Shown piece after piece: positions 1 to 6,395 of a DNA stretch of 17,017 nt. Location: contig NZ_JBMLSD010000219.1 of the NCBI RefSeq assembly GCF_049240685.1, positions 1 through 17,017 on the forward strand, given 5' to 3'. A program made the position numbers and the translations under genes. The stretch comes from Flectobacillus sp049240685. GTDB taxonomy: Bacteria; Bacteroidota; Bacteroidia; Cytophagales; Spirosomataceae. Position 1 is the stretch's first letter, and each line of letters begins with the position of its first letter. The notes under the pieces were generated by a model. It was not told the DNA's origin. It was given only the letters and a program-made list of their open reading frames with translations, and searched no databases.

Positions 1-27
1 AGTCTGAATTTGTAAGAAAAGCTTAAA

Positions 28-155
28 AGGTACGAAGTGGCTGTGGTACACAGTGTCAGAGGCAGTTTGTGGCAAAGGTACGAAGTAGCAAAGGCACAAA
101 GTGGCAGAGGCACAATGTGGTAGAGGTACAAAGTGGTAAAGGTACAAAGTGGCTG
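28..155. repeat. 16-bp tandem repeat, eight degenerate units
   Basis: Eight consecutive 16-base units can be laid end to end with no gaps, starting at 28, 44, 60, 76, 92, 108, 124 and 140. The consensus is close to AGGYACAAAGTGGYAR. The later units (92-155) are the most regular; the second and third are the most decayed. There is no spacer between units, so this is not a CRISPR array. Related words (AGGCAC, CAAAGTG) recur in the inverted repeat at 1281-1394, and a weaker relative lies at 10808-10840, so the tract probably belongs to an intergenic repeat family of this genome. No open frame of interest runs through it. Confidence 0.8.
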
Positions 156-160
156 TGACA

Positions 161-180
161 GTGGGATTTTAAAAACCCAC
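161..180. other. small palindrome GTGGG...CCCAC
   Basis: GTGGG and CCCAC flank an A/T core that is itself nearly self-complementary, and the palindrome directly follows the 16-bp tandem tract. A T-run at 201-208 lies about 20 bases beyond it, too far for a classical terminator on the + strand. It may be the end of the repeat element. No function is assigned. Confidence 0.4.
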
Positions 181-229
181 GGTCTCTTTATGTTGGATCG
201 TTTTTTTTAACAGTTTTGAAACTGTAGCG

Positions 230-269
230 ATAACTCGTTAGAGGCTTTGTCCATAACGAGTTATTTTTT
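230..269 (+). terminator. Rho-independent terminator
   Basis: ATAACTCGTTA (230-240) pairs perfectly with TAACGAGTTAT (254-264) over 11 bp, and the second arm runs into a T6 tract. This is a strong intrinsic terminator in the + direction. It could end a + strand gene lying to the left of the window. Because it sits about 90 bases ahead of the gene at 361, it could instead act as a leader attenuator, but the simple reading is termination of the off-window unit. A shorter hairpin (ACAGTT / AACTGT, 210-225) lies just before it. Confidence 0.75.
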
Positions 270-360
270 CTTCATCATTATCAATTAAATAATTGTGCTT
301 TAAGCTTTATTTTGCATACTTACTTAATATACGTATTTTTACCTACTAAACATTCTAGAA

Positions 361-1269
361 ATGAAAAGACAACTCTATTTTATTGCTTCTCTCCTACTTG
401 GTAGCTTATGCACTTTTGCACAAAACAAAACCTATAAAGACGCTAGCGAAAAGGATTGGATTCGACTATTCAATGGAAAAAACTTAGATGGTTGGGATAT
501 CAAAATTGCAGGAGAAAAGTTGAATGTCAATTACAAAAATACCTTCAGGGTCGAAGACGGGATGATGCGTATCATGTATGACCAGTATGAATCTTTCAAT
601 GATAAATTTGGGCATATTTACTACAAAAAACCATACTCCTACTATGTAGTTCGTTTTGAATATCGTTTTCAAGGCGAACAACTAAAAGGTGGTGCGTCTT
701 GGAATGTGCGTAATAGTGGTGTGATGCTACATTCTCAATCAGCCAAAAGTTTGACCCATAATCAGAGCTTTCCTGTTTCATTAGAACTACAACTTTTGGG
801 AGGATTGGGCGGAAATACCACGCGTCATACTGGAAATCTCTGCACCCCGGGCACGGAGGTGTATATGCAAAACAAAATCGTAACTGATCATTGCACCGAT
901 TCAAACTCTAAAACCTATCATGGCGACCAATGGGTCAAAGTAGAAGCTATTGTATTAGGTGATTCGATTGTGCATCATATTATTGAGGGAGATACGGTGT
1001 TATCATATCAAAAACCACATATTGGGGGCGGTTTTGTAAGTGAAGATTATAATTGGGAAAAAGCAGGTATTGATCCTACATCAGCAAAGGCTTGGATAAA
1101 AAAAGAGGGTATGTTATTAAAAGAAGGTTATATTGCCATGCAGGCAGAGAGCCATGCGATTGATTTTAAAAATATTGAACTACTGAATTTGAAAGGTTGT
1201 ATGGATAAAAAAGCTAAAAATTATAAGACGTATTTCATTAAGTCAGATAATTCGAAGTGTAGGTATTAA
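361..1269 (+). CDS. Secreted DUF1080 (3-keto-disaccharide hydrolase-like) protein
   Basis: The 302-residue protein starts with a clear Sec signal peptide (MKRQLYFIASLLLGSLCTFA, cleavage near residue 21). The DUF1080 / 3-keto-disaccharide hydrolase fold follows. The typical opening 'W..LFNGKNLDGWD' is at about residues 33-46, followed by the jelly-roll strands 'NVRNSGVMLHSQ' and 'FPVSLELQLLGG'. Characterised family members cleave 3-keto-glycosides or bind glycans in the periplasm or outside the cell; the substrate here cannot be read. The last 24 residues form a small cysteine-framed tail (GCMDKKAKNY ... SDNSKC), resembling short calcium-binding-like modules seen at the ends of Bacteroidota secreted enzymes. 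The gene is convergent with the sulfatase, so the two are not one operon, although both suggest extracellular glycan use. Confidence 0.85.
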   Translation: MKRQLYFIASLLLGSLCTFAQNKTYKDASEKDWIRLFNGKNLDGWDIKIAGEKLNVNYKNTFRVEDGMMRIMYDQYESFNDKFGHIYYKKPYSYYVVRFEYRFQGEQLKGGASWNVRNSGVMLHSQSAKSLTHNQSFPVSLELQLLGGLGGNTTRHTGNLCTPGTEVYMQNKIVTDHCTDSNSKTYHGDQWVKVEAIVLGDSIVHHIIEGDTVLSYQKPHIGGGFVSEDYNWEKAGIDPTSAKAWIKKEGMLLKEGYIAMQAESHAIDFKNIELLNLKGCMDKKAKNYKTYFIKSDNSKCRY

Positions 1270-1280
1270 AGGAGTGGCAG

Positions 1281-1394
1281 AGGCAACAGGCACAGAGGCA
1301 CAAAGTGAGATTTTTTAAATAATGGTAGAGGGAAAGAGACTTCTTAACTTTTTGCCTATTCCCTTTACACTCTGTGCCTCTGTGCCTGTTCCCT
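1281..1394. terminator. Long inverted repeat between convergent genes, likely bidirectional terminator
   Basis: A 27-base arm at 1281-1307 is the reverse complement of 1368-1394 with only two mismatches. The arms are built from GGCACAGAGGCAC-type words. A second small complementarity (GGGAA / TTCCC) lies inside the loop. The element fills almost the whole gap between the stop codons at 1269 and 1412, so transcripts arriving from either side would fold it. Its wording relates it to the tandem tract at 28-155, which points to a repeat-derived terminator rather than a unique one. Confidence 0.65.
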
Positions 1395-1411
1395 CAACAC
1401 CTATACCCTAA

Positions 1412-2848
1412 CTACTGATTTCCCAACGGAAACAAAGAAGAACGAGTATGCGATTGCGTCATGAGTTTGCCTAATTCTTGCGCCTTTTCTGGAAATTGTT
1501 GTGCTAGATTCTTGGACTCTTCGGGGTCGTTTTCGAGGTCGTAAAGCTCTACTGGAGCATTAGGGTTTTCAATTACATTAAATCGAATAGCTTTCGATTT
1601 GCCTTGTCGTACCGCCTGTTTGCCTCCCTGTTCATGAAATTCCCAATATAAAAAATCATGCTGAGAAGCTTTACCTTTCCCTGTCAGTACATTGGCAAAC
1701 GAACGACCATCGATACCTTTTCTAGATTTAGCACCGGCTAATTCAGCAAAAGTGGGCAATAAATCCCAGAACGCACCAATATGATTGCTTTCTGAATTGG
1801 GTTTTATCACTCCTTGCCATGAAGCTACAAATGGCTCACGAATGCCTCCTTCATACAAATCTCTTTTGACACCTTTGAATGGACCACTACTCTTAAAAAA
1901 CTTAGGGTCTGCGCCACCTTCTATGTGTGGACCGTTATCGCTAGAAAAAATAATTAAGGTATTTTTGTCCAATCCCTGTGCTTTAAGTTGAGCAACTACC
2001 TGCCCTACATACAAATCTAAACGTGCTACCATCGCTGCAAATGCCGCACGCGGATATTGCTGAGAAGCATAACCGCCACCAGTAGCATTCGGGCCATAAT
2101 CTTGCCCCTTGTATGGTTTTTCTTGAAACTTATTTTTGTAGTATTGTAACAAACTGTCATCAGGAGCGATGAGCTCTGCATGAGGTAAAATATACGGTAA
2201 AAACAAGAAAAAAGGCTGTTTTGAGGATTGTTCCTTGATAAAACCAATCGCTTTTTCTTGAATCAAATCTGGTGCATAAATCTTATTTTGAACTAAATTC
2301 TCATTCGCCTCCAAAACAACTTTTTGTCCATTATTCCACAAATGATTTGGGTAATAACGATGCGCCAAGGTTTGGCAGTTGTATCCGTAGAAGTAGTCAA
2401 ACCCTTGTTTGTTCGGGTCACCGACAGAGCCAACAGGTCCTAAGCCCCATTTACCATAAGCAGCAGTAGTATAACCAGCAGTCTTTAAGACTTCGGCCAT
2501 TGTCACAACAGAATCTGCAATGGGCTCTTGTCCTTCTGGCAAAACGCCTTTATTACCACGGATATAGGTATGTCCTGTATGTAAACCCGAAAGTAAGGCA
2601 GAACGTGATGGCGCACATACTGAAGTTCCAGCATAAAACTGATTAAACTTCATACCAGATGCCGCCAATTTATCCAAATGAGGCGTTTTTATCAACTTTT
2701 GTCCATTGAAACCAACATCCCCATACCCTAAATCATCGGCGATAATGAGGACGATATTGGGTTTAGAGACTTTAGTCGCTACTTGAGCATTACTTGGTAA
2801 AACATAGGTCAAAGCCAAGATACTTACCCATAGAAATATTTTTCTCAT
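1412..2848 (-). CDS. Secreted family S1 sulfatase
   Basis: The 478-residue protein has an N-terminal signal peptide (cleavage after SNA or AQ, about residue 20-22) and the full alkaline-phosphatase-superfamily sulfatase layout. The calcium-binding Asp pair is in 'IIADDLGYGD' (D38, D39). The formylglycine motif CAPSR (C78) is followed by the ALLSGLHTGH segment. The 'YGKWGLG' lysine motif is at about 131-137, and 'FSSDNGPH' (D304, N305) completes the metal site. C78 would be converted to formylglycine by a maturase not encoded in this window. The enzyme hydrolyses sulfate esters, probably on sulfated polysaccharides or arylsulfates in the periplasm. The substrate subfamily is not assignable by eye. 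The start is supported by the signal peptide. The preceding 136-base gap separates it from the retron RT. Confidence 0.92.
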   Translation of the reverse strand: MRKIFLWVSILALTYVLPSNAQVATKVSKPNIVLIIADDLGYGDVGFNGQKLIKTPHLDKLAASGMKFNQFYAGTSVCAPSRSALLSGLHTGHTYIRGNKGVLPEGQEPIADSVVTMAEVLKTAGYTTAAYGKWGLGPVGSVGDPNKQGFDYFYGYNCQTLAHRYYPNHLWNNGQKVVLEANENLVQNKIYAPDLIQEKAIGFIKEQSSKQPFFLFLPYILPHAELIAPDDSLLQYYKNKFQEKPYKGQDYGPNATGGGYASQQYPRAAFAAMVARLDLYVGQVVAQLKAQGLDKNTLIIFSSDNGPHIEGGADPKFFKSSGPFKGVKRDLYEGGIREPFVASWQGVIKPNSESNHIGAFWDLLPTFAELAGAKSRKGIDGRSFANVLTGKGKASQHDFLYWEFHEQGGKQAVRQGKSKAIRFNVIENPNAPVELYDLENDPEESKNLAQQFPEKAQELGKLMTQSHTRSSLFPLGNQ

Positions 2849-2984
2849 CTGTTTACTAGCTTTATTTAATCCAGAATACTAATATTTTTTAGGAATTTGG
2901 TTAAGATAAAGTAGTTTGATCTATTAACTGTGCAGTAGTGTCGGTCTAAACTGTTGTCCTAAGGATTTATTTACACAATAATGG

Positions 2985-4364
2985 CTAAAAAATCGAATCA
3001 ATTTTTTTCATAAACCTTATTCCTAATTCGGGCTTTACCATCATAACAAAGCTGGCATAGCCACGCAGCGAATTTTCAAGATTAGGGTTTCCATTCCAAG
3101 TTTTTCCAGCAGGACCATTCTTTTCTATTTGTTGTAATAAAGCTCTAAACCGATGCAGTTCTTTACGTTCTATTCCTATCTGTCTATTTACAATTAGGCC
3201 TGTTACTTCTTGTCGACTGCCTTTTCGCATGATATGAATCTTTTCTGGATGAACCGTAAAGCCTTCCGATTTGACTACTTCCTGAACAGACCAGAGCAAT
3301 TGATGAAAATTATCTAAATTATCAGAACCGCATGAAAAACTTAAATCATCTGCATATCTCGTGTAAACGAATCCCCACTTGTTGGCAATTCCTTGTAAAC
3401 GGCGATCTAGCTTGTAGGCTATTAGGTTAGAAATAGCGGGACTGCATGGTGAGCCTTGTGGTAGTGTTCGTTCGCCAATAGACACAAAATACTTTTTCCC
3501 ATCAATAGCAACTTGTTCAACCTCGGCTTCGGTACAAAGCAATGCTAACAAAGTCGAAATTTGACCAGAATACCCAAAACTTTGAAAAAGGCCTTTTACT
3601 CGCGAAAATGAAATACTTGGGAAGAAGTCTTTTAAATCGAGATTAAGTACTAATTCTTTTCCTACATGTTGCGCTGCGTTCGAAACAATCGAGCGCTGTG
3701 GTATAAACCCATGGGCTTGATCAGTATGGGGTATTTGATAAAGAATATTGTTTAGTATCCAAAGTTGGGCAGATTTAATTAAGGGCATAGGAGCTGATAT
3801 TAATCTCTTCCCTCCCATTTTTTTGGGGATATAAAATCTCTTGTAATGATTTACCAACGAAACTTTCCTATTATAGGTCAAAAATCGTAACTGACTCAAT
3901 TTGAGACTTAAAGCATTTGCCAGAGCCAATGGATTTTCGATATTAGGTAAATTCCATTTTGCCAAAAATTCAAGATTGGGTTCAGTTTCTGATAAACGTG
4001 ACGATACATCCTCTCCTAGATAGAGCACTTCCGTTTCTTTTCTCTTTTTCCAAGTCTCTGCTCGCGCCAGTCTTTTTTGTTCTTTCCGCTCCTTTGCCTC
4101 TTGTCTTTTTTGTTTGGATGCCTTCATGCGTTCTTTAAGCATCTCCATTCTCAAAGTTTCGGGATTACGGTAACGAGTTTGCTTCCGAACTAAGGTATTC
4201 AGTTCAGTTTCTGTCTCCTTTTGCTTTTGCAGAATATCTTCCAGTTCTGGGGAAAGTTCTTCTTTCCAGAACCCAAATCGTTTCATTTCTTCAAGAATAA
4301 CAGCATCTTTAGTAGACTCTGCCACTCTTTTTCGGATATCTTCTCTTGAAGGTTGATTTGCCAT
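2985..4364 (-). CDS. Retron reverse transcriptase (type XIII-like)
   Basis: This 459-residue reverse transcriptase would copy the msd part of the adjacent ncRNA into msDNA. Visible motifs, in order, are: retron region X NAxxH as 'SNAAQH' (N229-H233); the first catalytic Asp region 'LNLDLKDFFPSI' (about 240-251); motif B 'LPQGSPCSPAISNL' (301-314); the catalytic box YADD (337-340); and retron region Y VTG in 'EVTGLIVN' (386-393). NAxxH plus VTG separates retron RTs from group II intron and DGR enzymes, and no maturase or HNH domain follows. The RT core is preceded by an unusually long N-terminal region of about 125-150 residues, very rich in Lys, Arg and Glu (about 50-112), likely a helical RNA- or partner-binding extension. 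The gene is last in the - strand operon, behind the ncRNA and a terminator-like hairpin. ATG at 4364 fits the end of that leader. Confidence 0.95.
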   Translation of the reverse strand: MANQPSREDIRKRVAESTKDAVILEEMKRFGFWKEELSPELEDILQKQKETETELNTLVRKQTRYRNPETLRMEMLKERMKASKQKRQEAKERKEQKRLARAETWKKRKETEVLYLGEDVSSRLSETEPNLEFLAKWNLPNIENPLALANALSLKLSQLRFLTYNRKVSLVNHYKRFYIPKKMGGKRLISAPMPLIKSAQLWILNNILYQIPHTDQAHGFIPQRSIVSNAAQHVGKELVLNLDLKDFFPSISFSRVKGLFQSFGYSGQISTLLALLCTEAEVEQVAIDGKKYFVSIGERTLPQGSPCSPAISNLIAYKLDRRLQGIANKWGFVYTRYADDLSFSCGSDNLDNFHQLLWSVQEVVKSEGFTVHPEKIHIMRKGSRQEVTGLIVNRQIGIERKELHRFRALLQQIEKNGPAGKTWNGNPNLENSLRGYASFVMMVKPELGIRFMKKIDSIF

Positions 4365-4371
4365 AGGTTTA

Positions 4372-4406
4372 CAAAAAAGAAAGCCCTAACTCTTATGGAG
4401 TAGGGC
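4372..4406 (-). terminator. Terminator-like hairpin between retron ncRNA and RT gene
   Basis: Read on the - strand, GCCCTACTC pairs with GAGTTAGGGC (one bulge, 4383-4406) and is followed by TTTCTTTTTT (4373-4382). The hairpin begins exactly where the a2 arm of the ncRNA ends, and the T-tract lies about 10 bases before the RT start codon. It looks like an intrinsic terminator that fixes the ncRNA 3' end and lets only read-through transcripts encode RT. A processing or RNA-stability role is the alternative. Confidence 0.7.
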
Positions 4407-4652
4407 AACAAACAAAGTAGAGTAAAACCTTCGAAGATTCTTCTGACTAAATCAATCAACTCCAAGAGAGCGGTCTGGTAGACGATATTTTAAACTCTCG
4501 GAGTTTTCACTGTTAAATATTGTCTACCAGACAAAGCTCTCACAGTGAAGATTGTATTTAGTGATGCATGTAGAGTCAAATTTCATGAACGACGATACAT
4601 CGTTCTTTCCTTTCGGAAGGCAAGGTCTTATTTACTCTTACTTTGTTGTTGC
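4405..4652 (-). ncRNA. Retron ncRNA (msr-msd template)
   Basis: The RNA is delimited by the a1/a2 stem diagnostic of retrons. The 5' arm a1 (4631-4652) pairs with the 3' arm a2 (4405-4426) over 21 bp with two single-base bulges. On the - strand a1 begins GCAACAACAAAGTA and the reverse complement of a2 begins GCAACAAACAAAGTA. After a1 come two msr-like hairpins: CCTT/AAGG (4609-4620) and GAACGATG/CGTCGTTC with a 3-base loop (4587-4605). A long msd-like hairpin follows (4466-4541), then a spacer leading into a2. The branching guanosine is probably just inside a1; G at 4627 in 'TAAGAC' is a candidate, by inference only. The RNA lies 82 bases after the WHSWIM stop codon and 40 bases before the RT start, the usual position upstream of a retron RT. 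No Rfam comparison could be run; exact ends are estimates. Confidence 0.9.
4466..4541 (-). other. msd hairpin of the retron
   Basis: The arms 4466-4490 and 4515-4541 pair over about 24 bp. GAGAGC pairs with GCTCTC, then an asymmetric internal loop (1 versus 3 bases), then 18 bp built on GTCTGGTAGAC with one G-T wobble. The apical loop holds a smaller 6-bp hairpin, AAACTC / GAGTTT (4492-4506). Each arm also contains an 11-base near-palindrome, GTCTGGTAGAC or its complement. Reverse transcription across this part would give a double-stranded DNA hairpin as the msDNA body. The exact msDNA ends cannot be read from sequence. Confidence 0.8.
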
Positions 4653-4734
4653 AATTTACATTTTCTTATTAGTTTTTCTAAAAAAATACGCAAATTAATT
4701 TTTGATTTTAATTGGGGAGCATTTCCTCCGCAAA

Positions 4735-6390
4735 TTAGGTTGAAATTAGAGCAGAAGAATTCTTTTCAGCAATTCTTAACGCTAAAATATGTTCACAAGG
4801 ACCTTTGTATAGCTTATTCCTAATATGAAAATCACAAGTACAAGTTGCCTCCACCAGTTTCTCATCATCATCTATGATTGCGGTTGGATGCCAAATCTTT
4901 TCGCTCCATGTAAATTCTCCTTCCAGCCTTAATCCATTTTCAACATATACTTTTTTGACGGCAATTCTCTGTTGGGTCAACAATTCCCTGGCAAGCTTTT
5001 CTCTATCATTCGCAAATCTCAGGGCATCCATCGGCAGAGGCTCTCTTGATAATTCTCTCAATCGATAAACACCTTTTTTTATATCAAAAATTACCTTTCC
5101 TGCTTGTGTGTAAAGAGATAATGCTCCCAAAACCGTTTTGATATCTAGGTTCAACTCTTTGGCAAGCATTTCTGGCTTGGCCAAAAAGGATTTTTTGAGA
5201 ACACTGAATACCTTCTCTGCGGTGAAAGTATCTACGTTCGCGCGTGGAGCCATTAAATCAAAATTCCCCACTCGTGACCAATCGTTTGCTGTCCAACCAG
5301 ACAACCCCAAAGTAAAATTCATATCACCCATTTCTGCAATGAAAAAAGAAGGCAAACCACTCCCAAGCAAATGGACGGTAAACTTCTTTGCTAAAGGAAT
5401 CAGTCGCTCCAGCACCAATAATCTCCGTCGCCCCCAAACTCTAATGGTTTGAGATTCATCACCTTGGTAGATTGACCTAGCACAAACAATTTCCTTGTTG
5501 AAGGGCTCAAATAATATACTAATAGGATGGTTAGGTCGCAGGATAAAGACCATTGAACGTGGACCAATATTTTCTTTAAATCGTCTCAATAACGAACAAA
5601 TATTATAGATATCCATTGAGTGCAATTCAAATGAAGTTGCTGGTAAAGTCATGGCAGAACTTACCTGTAAAAAACCTCGAACCCAACTTTCAGGCACCTC
5701 TATTTTCTTTTCATGAAAGATCTCTTCGTTGGTCGTTTGAACAGAAAATCCTTTTGGGTCTATCCTAAAATCAGTTTCTTTATAATCTCTAATTTTTTGA
5801 AATTCTTGATATAAATCATGCGAATAATCAATGTTGGTAGTTCCGCATTGAAACTCGTTTATCTCCTTAAATGTCTCATAATTAGCTTCTAACTTAGCAT
5901 ACGTTGATTCGTCGTTACTAAAACACTCGAAAAACAATTCCTCTGGATGTATCGTGATAATAGGATCAAGTACAATCCACATATTTCGATCATTTTTGTA
6001 AATAAAATCAAAGTACTTCATTCTTGCCTCCCAAAAAGGTTTCATCATTTCATGACGTCTTTTTTGAAGAAGATTCAAATCTCTTTGTAACCATTTAATG
6101 CGCTCCTCATTTTCTCGCAAATCCAATTTCGTGGCGTATTCGCTCATCCAAGCCATTTCTTGCTCCGTAGCCCATTCTTTGTAAGCTGTTTTATCTTTAG
6201 GTTGAAATCTTAAGTCGGAAATAACGACATCATGAAGCGCAGAAATCGCTTCTCTGAACGCCAGTTTTTGTTGGAGTTTACCCACAAAATAAGTAGGCTC
6301 TCGGAGTGTGTCTGGAGCAAATGACATAGAGGTCGAGCGCGTTGTACTCGATATTTGGGTATGTCCTCCATATTTATAGTTAAATAGCAT
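4735..6390 (-). CDS. Retron-associated winged-helix/SWIM zinc-finger protein (WHSWIM)
   Basis: The 551-residue protein has no signal peptide or membrane segment. Its C-terminus carries a SWIM zinc finger with ligands C517, C519, C532 and H534 (TCTC ... GPCEHILALRI), a fold known to bind DNA or proteins. Before it, about 390-447, is a winged-helix-like stretch (AEKVFSVLKKSF ... GALSLYTQAGKVIFD ... GVYRLRELS). Residues 90-125 are a charged helical segment; the middle is unrecognised. This matches the WHSWIM accessory protein of type XIII retrons. The start lies 5 bases after the stop codon of the WGR/ARM gene, so the two are translationally linked and probably made in stoichiometric amounts. 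A later start at M22 (6327) is possible because the conserved-looking part begins near 'FAPDTLREP'. Whether it is toxin, sensor or adaptor is unknown. Confidence 0.85.
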   Translation of the reverse strand: MLFNYKYGGHTQISSTTRSTSMSFAPDTLREPTYFVGKLQQKLAFREAISALHDVVISDLRFQPKDKTAYKEWATEQEMAWMSEYATKLDLRENEERIKWLQRDLNLLQKRRHEMMKPFWEARMKYFDFIYKNDRNMWIVLDPIITIHPEELFFECFSNDESTYAKLEANYETFKEINEFQCGTTNIDYSHDLYQEFQKIRDYKETDFRIDPKGFSVQTTNEEIFHEKKIEVPESWVRGFLQVSSAMTLPATSFELHSMDIYNICSLLRRFKENIGPRSMVFILRPNHPISILFEPFNKEIVCARSIYQGDESQTIRVWGRRRLLVLERLIPLAKKFTVHLLGSGLPSFFIAEMGDMNFTLGLSGWTANDWSRVGNFDLMAPRANVDTFTAEKVFSVLKKSFLAKPEMLAKELNLDIKTVLGALSLYTQAGKVIFDIKKGVYRLRELSREPLPMDALRFANDREKLARELLTQQRIAVKKVYVENGLRLEGEFTWSEKIWHPTAIIDDDEKLVEATCTCDFHIRNKLYKGPCEHILALRIAEKNSSALIST

Positions 6391-6395
6391 AGATT

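Noticed and set aside
28..155. CRISPR array
   Set aside because: Units are only 16 bases, contiguous without spacers, and no cas genes are in the window.
2985..4364. Reading the RT as a group II intron or diversity-generating retroelement enzyme
   Set aside because: There is no maturase/endonuclease domain, no template/variable repeat pair, and the retron-specific NAxxH and VTG motifs plus an a1/a2-bounded ncRNA are present.
4283..4465. 60-codon - strand frame overlapping the RT start and the ncRNA a2 arm
   Set aside because: It runs through the a2 arm and the terminator hairpin and overlaps the RT coding start in another frame; the translation has no recognisable features and the RNA structure explains the sequence better.
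4473..4532. Inverted GTCTGGTAGAC copies as invertible-DNA recombination sites
   Set aside because: They form the two arms of the msd hairpin in the expected place, and no site-specific recombinase is nearby.
4545..4823. 92-codon + strand frame across the ncRNA and the end of the WHSWIM gene
   Set aside because: It is antisense to the msr part and to the SWIM end, has low-complexity translation and no promoter; an artefact of AT-rich non-coding DNA.
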